DNA of 64,000 nucleotides from positions 4,526,001 to 4,590,000 of the forward strand of contig OZ246012.1 of assembly GCA_965230615.1 (NCBI GenBank), in the 5' to 3' direction. Below are positions 1 to 7,654 of the stretch, piece by piece (position 1 is the first letter of the stretch; each line of letters opens with the position of its first letter). The position numbers and the translations under genes are program-made. The notes under the pieces are model-generated. The model was not told where the DNA came from. It saw nothing but the letters and a program-made list of their open reading frames with translations, and made no database searches. Origin of the DNA: G965230615 sp965230615 (GTDB lineage: Bacteria; Pseudomonadota; Gammaproteobacteria; HTCC5015).

Positions 1-431
1 TCGATCGACTGAAATCTGTTAGTCGTGGTTATGCTTCTTTTGACTATAGCTTTCTTCGATTCCAGGCCGATGACTTGGTGAAGCTCGATATTCTGATTAA
101 TGCTGAAAAAGTGGATGCTTTATCGATTATTGTGCACAAGTCTAATAGCCAAAGCCGCGGGCGTGAGCTTGCGGAGAAGATGCGTGAGCTGATTCCGCGT
201 CAGATGTTTGAGGTGGCCATCCAGGCAGCCATTGGTTCGCATATTATTGCCAGAACAAATGTAAAAGCCATGCGCAAGAATGTGACTGCCAAATGTTATG
301 GCGGTGATATTACGCGTAAGCGCAAATTATTGGAAAAACAAAAAGCGGGTAAGCGCCGCATGAAGCAAATTGGCAAAGTAGAAATACCACAAGAAGCTTT
401 TCTTGCTGTGCTGCAAGTCGATAAAAACTAA
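1..431 (+). CDS. lepA: Elongation factor 4 (LepA), C-terminal part
   Basis: This is the 3' end of a ribosome-associated translational GTPase that back-translocates or remodels stalled ribosomes. The gene enters from the left edge in the frame beginning at base 3, so no start is visible; the first Met (base 75) is internal. About 142 residues remain, covering the end of the EF-G-V-like domain (SRGYASFDY) and the LepA-specific C-terminal domain, with the family signatures IAARTNV-like IIARTNV, KCYGGDI and the lysine-rich KRKLLEKQK stretch. The GTPase domain lies outside the window. lepB follows after 10 bases, the standard lepA-lepB operon. Identification is firm from near-colinear similarity to the known family C-terminus. 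Confidence 0.96.
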   Translation, partial: DRLKSVSRGYASFDYSFLRFQADDLVKLDILINAEKVDALSIIVHKSNSQSRGRELAEKMRELIPRQMFEVAIQAAIGSHIIARTNVKAMRKNVTAKCYGGDITRKRKLLEKQKAGKRRMKQIGKVEIPQEAFLAVLQVDKN

Positions 432-441
432 AGAGAAAAAT

Positions 442-1335
442 ATGACTGATCAAAAACAGTATCTGATTATCACTGTATTGTTAGTTGTGGCTTTAATGAC
501 AATACTCTATGACTTTGCGCTTTTTTTGATGTTGTCGACATTGATTACAGGTGCCATATGGTTAATTGATGTGTTGTTTTTCAAAGCAGCGCGTGAAGCC
601 TCGGCAGCACAAATGCAGGCAGCAGAAGGTGAATCAGCCGCCGATGCTGATTCGGCGACGACTAGCATCGAAGAGCCTTTGTTGCTGGAATACTCAAAGT
701 CTTTCTTTCCGATCCTGCTTATTGTATTTGTCTTGCGTTCATTTATCGTCGAGCCATTTCGAATTCCGTCAGGCTCGATGCTACCGACACTGGAAGTGGG
801 TGATTTTATTTTGGTCAATAAATTTAGCTATGGTTTACGCTGGCCAGTCTCTAATACTAAGCTGATTGCATTGGGCGAGCCAGAGCGTGGTGATGTGGTG
901 GTATTTGAGTACCCCGAAAACCGTCGTATTGACTATATCAAGCGCATTGTGGCATTGCCAGGGGATAAGCTCAGTTACCAAAATAAGCAACTGTTTATTA
1001 ATGGCGTAAAAGCTGAGCAGACTGTTTTAGCACCCTATATCTATCACGGTGATAATGGCCGTCAAATTAGAAGCCAAGATATTAATGAAGACTTAGCCGG
1101 TGTTCAGCACCGCATACTGACGACAAGCTTGGCCCCCCCCAGAAATCTAGACACCGTTGTGCCGCCTGGTCACTACTTTGTCATGGGTGATAATCGAGAC
1201 AATAGTGCTGATAGCCGGTTTTGGGGCTTTTTGCCAGAAGAAAACCTGGTTGGCAAAGCCTTTTTTATCTGGATGCACTTTGATACGCGCGATCTTAGTC
1301 TAGACTTAAGTAGGGTAGGTGAGAGCATAAAGTAG
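442..1335 (+). CDS. lepB: Signal peptidase I (LepB)
   Basis: This inner-membrane serine protease removes signal peptides from exported preproteins. Two hydrophobic segments lie in the first 50 residues, followed by an alanine-rich cytoplasmic linker and a third hydrophobic segment before the catalytic domain. The nucleophile is Ser112 in the PSGSM box and the general base is Lys167 in YIKRIVALPGD; the GDNRDNSADSR box near the C-terminus is also intact. An open frame extends back to base 403 inside lepA, but the ATG at 442 follows an AAGAGAAA purine stretch and gives a normal 297-residue protein. It is co-directional with lepA and the downstream DUF4845 and rnc genes, the usual gammaproteobacterial order. 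Confidence 0.95.
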   Translation: MTDQKQYLIITVLLVVALMTILYDFALFLMLSTLITGAIWLIDVLFFKAAREASAAQMQAAEGESAADADSATTSIEEPLLLEYSKSFFPILLIVFVLRSFIVEPFRIPSGSMLPTLEVGDFILVNKFSYGLRWPVSNTKLIALGEPERGDVVVFEYPENRRIDYIKRIVALPGDKLSYQNKQLFINGVKAEQTVLAPYIYHGDNGRQIRSQDINEDLAGVQHRILTTSLAPPRNLDTVVPPGHYFVMGDNRDNSADSRFWGFLPEENLVGKAFFIWMHFDTRDLSLDLSRVGESIK

Positions 1336-1365
1336 TTGTTAATTAATACTCCTGAGGCAAGTTTT

Positions 1366-1743
1366 ATGAATACATTACATAAACAGAAAGGTATTTCCTT
1401 ATTAGGCTGGATGATAATTGTTTCTATGGCAGGTGTGCTTTTTGTTGCAGCGCTAAAACTCTTTCCTCTTTATTCTGAGTATTACAAGTTGGTCACTATT
1501 TTGGAAAATATGCAACAAGATGCCAAATTGCGTGGCGCAACCAAACAGGTAATAGCCACTTCGTTTGTAAAACGCCTGCAGATTGAGCAAGTAAAGAACT
1601 TAACAAAAAAAGACTACACCATTAAAAAAGTCAAAGGCCGTAAAGCGTATCGAATTGATATTAACTATGAAGCCAAAACAGACTTGTTTGGCAATCTGGC
1701 GTTGATCGCTACGTTCTCACGCTCGGGGGAAATTGGTCAGTGA
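1366..1743 (+). CDS. DUF4845 membrane-anchored protein
   Basis: This is a 125-residue protein of the DUF4845 family, which commonly lies between lepB and rnc in gammaproteobacteria; its function is not known to me. One N-terminal hydrophobic segment (roughly residues 12-34, SLLGWMIIVSMAGVLFV) looks like a pilin-type or single-pass anchor, and the remainder is a small lysine-rich extracytoplasmic domain. The ATG at 1366 follows a CTGAGG ribosome-binding sequence; an upstream TTG at 1336 is less likely. Its stop overlaps the GTG start of rnc by four bases, implying translational coupling. The family assignment rests on size, topology and position more than on a catalytic motif. Confidence 0.8.
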   Translation: MNTLHKQKGISLLGWMIIVSMAGVLFVAALKLFPLYSEYYKLVTILENMQQDAKLRGATKQVIATSFVKRLQIEQVKNLTKKDYTIKKVKGRKAYRIDINYEAKTDLFGNLALIATFSRSGEIGQ

Positions 1744-2423
1744 GACGGGAAGCTGCTGAGCTTAATCCTATTCTAGCGTATTCCTTCAAAGATGAGTCGT
1801 TACTAAATGACGCATTGACACACCGCAGTGTCAGCAAGCGCAATAATGAACGCCTTGAATTTCTCGGGGATAGTATTTTAAATTTCGTCGTGGCGGCAGA
1901 TTTATATCGCCGTTACCCAGAGTCGAGTGAGGGTGAATTAAGCCGTATTCGCGCTAGTCTGGTGAATAAAGAAACTCTAGCGGCCCTGGGGCAGAGTTTA
2001 GGTTTGGGTGATTTTTTAATACTGGGTTCAGGTGAGCTTAAAAGCGGTGGCTTTCGGCGTAAATCTATTTTAGCTGATACGGTTGAAGCGATTTTTGGTG
2101 CGGTGTATCTCGACAGTGGTCTAGTTGAAGCAGAAGCATTAATACTGCGCGTTTATAAGGACTATCTGAGTAACCCGATCGATATTGGTAGCCTAAAAGA
2201 CCCAAAAACACGGTTGCAGGAGTTTTTGCAATCTGAGCGTCGTGAATTACCTGTTTATGATCTGGTAGAAGTGACGGGCAAATCGCATGCGCAAACCTTT
2301 AAGGTTGTGTGTCGTATTGCCGGTATCGAAGAAGAAGCTTATGGTGTGGGTAGCAGTCGGCGCAAGGCTGAGCAAGCAGCTGCGGCAATGGCTTTGGATA
2401 ATCTTATGCAAGAAACCGTGTAA
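1740..2423 (+). CDS. rnc: Ribonuclease III
   Basis: This double-strand-specific endoribonuclease processes rRNA precursors and structured mRNAs. The RNase III signature ERLEFLGDS is present near residue 40, with the second acidic catalytic pair in ADTVEAIFGA, and the C-terminal double-stranded-RNA-binding domain ends in the usual GSSRRKAEQAAA motif. Length (227 residues) matches the family. The start is a GTG that overlaps the preceding TGA stop by four bases. Position between lepB/DUF4845 and era is the standard arrangement; in E. coli the rnc transcript leader is an RNase III substrate, but I cannot establish that here. Confidence 0.96.
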   Translation: MRREAAELNPILAYSFKDESLLNDALTHRSVSKRNNERLEFLGDSILNFVVAADLYRRYPESSEGELSRIRASLVNKETLAALGQSLGLGDFLILGSGELKSGGFRRKSILADTVEAIFGAVYLDSGLVEAEALILRVYKDYLSNPIDIGSLKDPKTRLQEFLQSERRELPVYDLVEVTGKSHAQTFKVVCRIAGIEEEAYGVGSSRRKAEQAAAAMALDNLMQETV

Positions 2424-2447
2424 GCACGGCTCTGGTCAACTTAGTGT

Positions 2448-3362
2448 ATGAGTATGTCATCTGAAACGTATCGCTCTGGTTTTATTGCTATTGTTGGGCG
2501 TCCTAACGTCGGCAAATCAACACTGACCAATGCTTTGGTTGGGCAAAAAATCAGCATCACAACACATAAGCCGCAAACAACACGCCATCAAATTCTAGGG
2601 ATTAAAACCAGTGATGATTGGCAAATGTTATTTGTGGATACACCGGGTTTTCACCTGGGGCAGAACAAAGCTATTAATCAATATATGAACAAAGCGGCGC
2701 TGGCAGCTTTGCAGGATGTTGATTTAGTCCTCATGGTTTTACAAGCGGGCACGTGGACTGATGAAGATCAAGCTTTATTGAAAAAGTTAAGCAATGTTGC
2801 TGCACCAGTGATTGCGGTTGTTAATAAAGTAGACTTGGTTCCCGATAAAACCAAACTGCTGCCCTATCTTGAAAACCTCAATAGCGAGTATGCCTTTGCA
2901 ACATTGGTGCCTTTGTCAGCTGCTAAGCGGCAGGGTATTGATGTTCTGCAGCAGGAAATTGTTGAGCGCCTGCCATTGGGTCACCCCTATTATGACGAAG
3001 AGCAAATCACCGATAAAAGCCTACGCTTTTTGGCGGCAGAACGCATTCGAGAAAAACTATTTTTAACCCTGCATGATGAGCTGCCCTATGCCTTAACGGT
3101 AGAAATAGAAGAGTTTGTTGAGGAAGCTAAGATTAATCGTATTAGTGCGGTTATCTGGGTCGAAAAGCCAGGACATAAAGGCATTGTTATCGGTAAGAAG
3201 GGTGAGAACCTAAAGCTGGTTGGCCGCATGGCGCGCGAGTCGATGGAAGGCTTGTTTGATAAAAAAGTTTTTTTGCAGTTATGGGTTAAAGTCAAAGCGG
3301 GTTGGAGTGATGATGAGCGAGCTTTGCAAAGCCTGGGTTATTTTGATGCTAATGACAAATGA
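2448..3362 (+). CDS. era: GTPase Era
   Basis: This essential GTPase assists 16S rRNA maturation and 30S assembly by binding near the 3' end of 16S rRNA. The G1 motif GRPNVGKS is at about residue 17, followed by G3 (DTPGF) and G4 (NKVD). The C-terminal KH RNA-binding domain carries the GKKGENLK loop. Length is 304 residues. No strong ribosome-binding site precedes the ATG at 2448, and an in-frame ATG lies two codons further on. The stop codon overlaps the recO start (ATGA), so era and recO are probably co-translated. Confidence 0.96.
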   Translation: MSMSSETYRSGFIAIVGRPNVGKSTLTNALVGQKISITTHKPQTTRHQILGIKTSDDWQMLFVDTPGFHLGQNKAINQYMNKAALAALQDVDLVLMVLQAGTWTDEDQALLKKLSNVAAPVIAVVNKVDLVPDKTKLLPYLENLNSEYAFATLVPLSAAKRQGIDVLQQEIVERLPLGHPYYDEEQITDKSLRFLAAERIREKLFLTLHDELPYALTVEIEEFVEEAKINRISAVIWVEKPGHKGIVIGKKGENLKLVGRMARESMEGLFDKKVFLQLWVKVKAGWSDDERALQSLGYFDANDK

Positions 3363-4075
3363 AGCGTGTACAACTACAACCCGCATTTGTTTTACACCAT
3401 AGGCCATACCGTAATACCAGTGTATTGTTAGATGTGTTTTGCCGGGATTTTGGGCGCATCGGCCTGGTAGCAAAAGGTGTTCGCAGTCAACGCAGCCAAT
3501 TAAAAAGTGTATTGCAACCATTTAACCCCTTATTGATCAGCTACTCTGGTCGGGGTGATTTAATGACGCTGCAAGATGCGGAGCTGGACGGTGCGCATAG
3601 CTTGCTGGTGGGTAAGTCGACATTTAGCGGTTTGTATATTAATGAGTTGCTGTTGCGCTTACTGCACCGGAATGACCCTCATGAATACCTCTTTGATGTG
3701 TATAAATTTACCATTGCACAATTAGCCGATCAGGCCTGTGACCCAGAGCCGATCTTACGTAATTTTGAACTGCAGCTGCTCAAAGAAACAGGTTATGGCT
3801 TAAACTTAGAGTATGAGGGCAACTCTGGTACAGAGGTCGACCCAGAGCGGTATTATCGATATGATGTGGAAGTTGGGCCTATTGCCGTGAATGCAGCTCA
3901 GCTGAGCAAGGCGGTAGTGGTAAAAGGTAGCAGTTTGATTGCATTGGCAGAGGAGTCTTTCGCTGATGCTGACAGTCTCAAGGATATGAAAAAACTCATG
4001 CGCTATGTGATTGCTTACTACTTAGGTGATAAACCATTGAAAAGCCGTGAGCTTTTTTATCAGGGCATAAATTAA
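3359..4075 (+). CDS. recO: DNA repair protein RecO
   Basis: RecO is a recombination mediator that works with RecR to load RecA onto SSB-coated single-stranded DNA. The N-terminal OB-fold shows the typical AFVLHHRPYRNTS and GLVAKGVR segments, and the C-terminal helical region follows. The zinc-finger cysteines of some RecO proteins are absent, as in many gammaproteobacteria. Length (238 residues) is normal. The start overlaps the era stop by four bases. In pseudomonads pdxJ usually follows recO; here a ferritin-like protein takes that place. Confidence 0.94.
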   Translation: MKRVQLQPAFVLHHRPYRNTSVLLDVFCRDFGRIGLVAKGVRSQRSQLKSVLQPFNPLLISYSGRGDLMTLQDAELDGAHSLLVGKSTFSGLYINELLLRLLHRNDPHEYLFDVYKFTIAQLADQACDPEPILRNFELQLLKETGYGLNLEYEGNSGTEVDPERYYRYDVEVGPIAVNAAQLSKAVVVKGSSLIALAEESFADADSLKDMKKLMRYVIAYYLGDKPLKSRELFYQGIN

Positions 4076-4079
4076 CGAT

Positions 4080-4892
4080 ATGGACGCCATTGTTAAAACA
4101 AACAGTGTTTTTGATGCCGCTTATGCCGTATTAACAGAGTGTGCGCCAGAGGCTAAGTGTCAGGCTGCCAAGCAGCTATTCGATGACTGGCATGCCAATA
4201 AGCTCTCGCTGCAAGCCAGCGCAGAGCCGCTTGTGCTGATAGACGTTGGCCGTCCGGCTAAGCCTGTACTGGTACCACCCAAAGATTTACCCAAGCGCTC
4301 CCTGCACACCGATGAAGGGCGAATCATATTTATGCATGCCGTCGCACATATTGAATTTAATGCGATTAACTTGGCTTGCGATGCCATATACCGTTTCCGT
4401 GATTTGCCAAAAGAATACTATCAAGACTGGATAAAAGTCGCTGCTGATGAAGCCAGGCATTTCTTGCTGTTAGCGGATTATCTGGCGCAATATGATTGCC
4501 TGTATGGTGATTATGACGCGCATAACGGCTTATGGGATATGGCCGTCAAAACAGCCAATGATGTTGTTGCGCGTATGGCGCTCGTGCCGCGTGTATTAGA
4601 AGCGCGTGGTTTAGATGTGACACCCATGATGATTCAAAAGTTAGAGGCCATTGGTGATCAGGCAGCGGTTGAGATTCTCAATGTTATCTATCGTGAGGAA
4701 ATCAGTCATGTGGCGGCTGGCAGTCGCTGGTTCCAATATGTTTGCGAACAGCGAGACTTAGAACCCCAGCGGACCTTCTTTGATATGATTGAGAACTTCT
4801 TTGCCGGTGAATTGCGTGGGCCATTTAACGAATGGGCGAGGCTGCAAGCAGGCTTTGCTGAAGATGAACTGCTCAAGTTGCGTGAGCAATGA
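4080..4892 (+). CDS. Ferritin-like DUF455 family protein
   Basis: This 270-residue all-helical protein belongs to the DUF455 family of the ferritin-like superfamily, distantly related to the tRNA hydroxylase MiaE. Candidate di-metal ligands appear as HIEFNAINLA (near residue 88), DEARHF (near 121) and EEISHVAAG (near 202), the expected E/ExxH pattern over successive helices. The biological substrate is not established to my knowledge, so an oxidative or metal-dependent role is an inference from fold. It starts four bases after the recO stop and is probably in the same transcript. It sits where pdxJ would be expected in related genomes. Confidence 0.8.
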   Translation: MDAIVKTNSVFDAAYAVLTECAPEAKCQAAKQLFDDWHANKLSLQASAEPLVLIDVGRPAKPVLVPPKDLPKRSLHTDEGRIIFMHAVAHIEFNAINLACDAIYRFRDLPKEYYQDWIKVAADEARHFLLLADYLAQYDCLYGDYDAHNGLWDMAVKTANDVVARMALVPRVLEARGLDVTPMMIQKLEAIGDQAAVEILNVIYREEISHVAAGSRWFQYVCEQRDLEPQRTFFDMIENFFAGELRGPFNEWARLQAGFAEDELLKLREQ

Positions 4893-4913
4893 GTTTGTTG
4901 TGAGTGTATAGCG

Positions 4914-5393
4914 ATGATCATTGATGTTAGTGTGTTGTTCAAAAAAGGCCGTGTAAAGTCTCAGCTAATTTGTATTGCGCTGCTACTGTTTATGAGCCAG
5001 CTTGTATCGGCTTTTTCGAGTGTGCCGCCATCGGCCGATAGCAGTACAGCGGCCGATGCGGCCGACGTGGCCGATGTAGCAGGAGCAAAACAGTTAGCGA
5101 CCTATCAGTCTGAGCGTGATCAAATCAAAGCAACCGTGACCACATTTTTCAAGGCCAAAGCCGCGTGTGCCACCACCCAGATTAGCGAACAGAGTTTAAC
5201 GCTGGTTAAAAACTCAGTGAGTGGTATCAAGAGTAACAATGCCGAAGTATTGCCCATCGATGCAGAGTTGGTAACTGCAGTAACCTTTTGTGGTTGGTCG
5301 CAACGTTATGTGGTTTGGGTAAGAAAACAGTTTGGTACGTATCGCGTGTTATCTCATGTGCCTCTGCCAACAGAGGGCAAAGACGCAAAGTGA
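4914..5393 (+). CDS. Small secreted protein of unknown function
   Basis: I do not recognise this 159-residue protein. A basic N-terminus (KKGRVK) precedes a hydrophobic stretch (LICIALLLFMSQLVSA), consistent with a Sec signal peptide cleaved around residue 34. A low-complexity Ala/Asp segment follows (about residues 42-58), then a compact region with three cysteines and aromatic residues toward the C-terminus (GWSQRYVVWV). It lies 21 bases after the DUF455 gene on the same strand and converges with lpxH. The codon usage looks like that of its neighbours, so it is probably a real gene, possibly lineage-restricted. Confidence 0.6.
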   Translation: MIIDVSVLFKKGRVKSQLICIALLLFMSQLVSAFSSVPPSADSSTAADAADVADVAGAKQLATYQSERDQIKATVTTFFKAKAACATTQISEQSLTLVKNSVSGIKSNNAEVLPIDAELVTAVTFCGWSQRYVVWVRKQFGTYRVLSHVPLPTEGKDAK

Positions 5394-5456
5394 AAAGACA
5401 TTCGCTAATAGTGGGTTATGATTAGGTATGACAAAGTGCTTGGGTTTTCCATAAAG

Positions 5457-6185
5457 CTAACAAGCGTAAGGAATTTTTTCTAGTTGGTAATTCTTCGAGG
5501 TGTAATGTAAAACACCCGCATAATCATGCCAGGCACTTAGCACAATACGCCGCATCGCCTGGCCATTGACGGTGAACTCATGAATAGCTGGCCTGTGTGT
5601 ATGGCCATGAATAAGCTGCTGTACCTGTTGCTCAAGCATTATGCTTTCTACACTGTGTTGATTCACATCCATGATATCTTCGGTTTTGTCCTGGGTTTTT
5701 GCCTGGCTTTCCTGGCGGTAGCCTTGCACCAGTTGACGACGCTCGCTTAATGATTTGCTAAGAAAGTCCGCTTGCCATGCTGGTGAGCGCACCAATTGCC
5801 TGAATTGCTGATAAGCGATGTCATCAGTACATAAGGTGTCGCCATGCATCAGTAATGTGGGTGTGCCATAAAGATTAATAATGCTGGGATCTGGCAGCAA
5901 CTCAATGCCATATTGTTCAGCAAAGCGATGGCCAATTAAGAAATCCCGATTGCCATGCATGAGATAAACAGGCACACCACTGTCACTGAGGCGTTTGAGT
6001 GCCGCAAAGGTACTGTCTAGCTGGTGCTCAGTATCATCATCACCTAACCAGTATTCGACAAAGTCGCCCAGAATATACAAAGCATCAGCAGAGCGTGCCT
6101 CGCCATCCAAAAGCTGGATAAAAGCCTGGATGGCGTGGCTTTGCTCATGTTCGAGATGTAAATCAGAAATGAAAAGCGTTGTCAC
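5457..6185 (-). CDS. lpxH: UDP-2,3-diacylglucosamine diphosphatase (LpxH)
   Basis: LpxH hydrolyses UDP-2,3-diacylglucosamine to lipid X and UMP, the fourth step of lipid A synthesis, at the inner face of the cytoplasmic membrane. The calcineurin-like metallophosphoesterase motifs are in order: DLHL (residues 8-11), GDFVEYWLGDD (about 40-50), GNRDF (about 79), HGD (about 114) and HGHTHRP (about 195). Length is 242 residues. The start is a GTG two bases after the ppiB stop, so the genes are probably coupled. The ppiB-lpxH order with cysS divergent nearby matches E. coli and pseudomonads. The substrate partner LpxB is encoded about 47 kb downstream. Confidence 0.95.
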   Translation of the reverse strand: MTTLFISDLHLEHEQSHAIQAFIQLLDGEARSADALYILGDFVEYWLGDDDTEHQLDSTFAALKRLSDSGVPVYLMHGNRDFLIGHRFAEQYGIELLPDPSIINLYGTPTLLMHGDTLCTDDIAYQQFRQLVRSPAWQADFLSKSLSERRQLVQGYRQESQAKTQDKTEDIMDVNQHSVESIMLEQQVQQLIHGHTHRPAIHEFTVNGQAMRRIVLSAWHDYAGVLHYTSKNYQLEKIPYAC

Positions 6186-6187
6186 AA

Positions 6188-6685
6188 TTAACTGGCAATG
6201 ATTTCCATTTTTTCAATCACAACACTTTCGCTAGGCACATCTTGATGAAAGCCATGTGAGCCGGTTGCAACGTCTTCAATTTTTTTAACGATATCCAGGC
6301 CATCGCTGACCTTACCAAAGACACAATAACCCCAGCCAGCGCTAGTAGGTGATTTGAAATCTAAAAAGTCATTGTCTTTAACGTTAATAAAAAACTGTGC
6401 TGTTGCAGAGTGTGGGTCTGATGTTCTGGCCATTGCCAATGTGCCAAGCACATTTTTTTCACCATTGTCGGCTTCATTATCAATAGCAGCTTTAGTGCCT
6501 TTTTGATCCATATCCGGTGTAAAGCCACCGCCCTGAATCATAAAACCTTTAATAACACGGTGAAAAATGGTGCCATCATAAAAGCCATCTTTAACATATT
6601 CGATAAAGTTAGCGCAGGTTTTGGGCGCTTTGTCTTCAAAGAGTTCTATGACGATATCACCGTGGTTGGTTTGCATTTTTATCAT
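6188..6685 (-). CDS. ppiB: Cytoplasmic peptidyl-prolyl cis-trans isomerase B (cyclophilin)
   Basis: This 165-residue cyclophilin isomerises Xaa-Pro bonds during protein folding. There is no signal peptide, so it acts in the cytoplasm. The active-site segments FHRVIKGFMIQGGGF and SATAQFFIN are intact, and the C-terminal GWGYCVFGKV strand is present. The ATG at 6685 overlaps the stop of the upstream cyclophilin (ATGA). A second in-frame Met three codons later is possible, but the longer form aligns with the E. coli PpiB N-terminus. It is followed immediately by lpxH. Confidence 0.94.
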   Translation of the reverse strand: MIKMQTNHGDIVIELFEDKAPKTCANFIEYVKDGFYDGTIFHRVIKGFMIQGGGFTPDMDQKGTKAAIDNEADNGEKNVLGTLAMARTSDPHSATAQFFINVKDNDFLDFKSPTSAGWGYCVFGKVSDGLDIVKKIEDVATGSHGFHQDVPSESVVIEKMEIIAS

Positions 6686-7345
6686 TCTTGAGTCTCACTT
6701 TGTTTGCTAGGCTTATTTTTGGATTTGTCTTTTTTGCTTTTTTTATCTTTTTTGCTTTTGGGTGTATCGCCATCCAATCGTGTGATGGACTTGATCACAA
6801 CCTGGCCTTGTGGTGCATCACGTCTGAATGGGCCGGCCGGACCTGTTGGTGTTTTTTCAATAGACTTTACGACTTTCATACCGTCGATGACCTTACCAAA
6901 AACACAATAACCCCAGCCGCGGCCGGTTTTTGATGAATGGTCAAGGTGCGGGGTATCAACTGTGTTGATAAAAAACTGAGCGGTTGCAGAGTGTGGGTCT
7001 GAGGTACGCGCCATCGCAATAGTACCCACCTTATTTTTTAAGCCGTTATCGGCTTCATTTGGGAACTGGCGGAGAGGTTGGCTTTTTCTTGTAATCTTTG
7101 TCAAAGCCACCACCTTGAACCATGAAGTTTCTGATAACGCGATGGAAGATGGTGCCGTCATAGAATCCGGAATCAACATAGTCCAGGAAGTTTTTTACCG
7201 TTTTGGGGGCTTTGTCTGGGTAAAGTTCGATGATGATGTCACCGTGCGAGCTTGCCAGTTTTACTTTAGGGTTGTCGGCAGCATACGCTGTCGTGGCGAG
7301 AGAAAGTGATACCACCAGCAGCATTGAATTAAAAAAGCGTTGCAT
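6682..7345 (-). pseudogene. Periplasmic cyclophilin (PpiA-like) interrupted by one frameshift
   Basis: A second cyclophilin gene with a Sec signal peptide (cleavage near TTAYA-AD) starts at the ATG at 7345, after an AAGGA ribosome-binding sequence. The first part runs through FHRVIRNFMVQGGGF and stops at a TGA at 7055-7057. The rest (NEADNG, SATAQFFIN, GWGYCVF, then a Lys/Ser-rich tail) lies in the +1 frame. Reading across a CCC-AAA-TGA sequence at 7063-7055 by skipping one base restores the expected V-P-N-E-A-D join. Both halves are well conserved, so this is a very recent mutation, a sequencing error in a C or A run, or a +1 recoding site. The stop overlaps the ppiB start. Confidence 0.8.
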
Positions 7346-7654
7346 GTCGTTTATCCTTATATTTGGGCATTTGATATTTGTTGGCGCTGTTTTTCCGGCC
7401 AGCATACCATCTGATTTAACCGATGCGCGCGTTTGTACAGCGAGTGCCTCTTTAGGCCTAAAGCCAGGCTGTTATCAGCGTTCTGCCTAAAAATAGTGGC
7501 TACCCAACGGCTGCAACGGTGGGCGTTTATCATACTGATATTTGCTGAGGCTTAAAAGTAATATACCCTTGTTTTATACTTGTGCTGGCAATTTTAGCGC
7601 TTTTTCCGGTACTATTGCCGACCTGCTAATACCAAACTGATCAACGGTAAAAAC
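7346..7654. other. Divergent intergenic region upstream of cysS and the cyclophilin operon
   Basis: These 309 bases separate the minus-strand cyclophilin-lpxH operon from cysS. They should hold promoters for both. I see AT-rich stretches around 7550-7610, such as TTGTTTTATA at about 7570, but no promoter with good -35 and -10 boxes at correct spacing. Open frames crossing the region lack ribosome-binding sites and resemble no family, so I annotate no gene. Confidence 0.4.
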
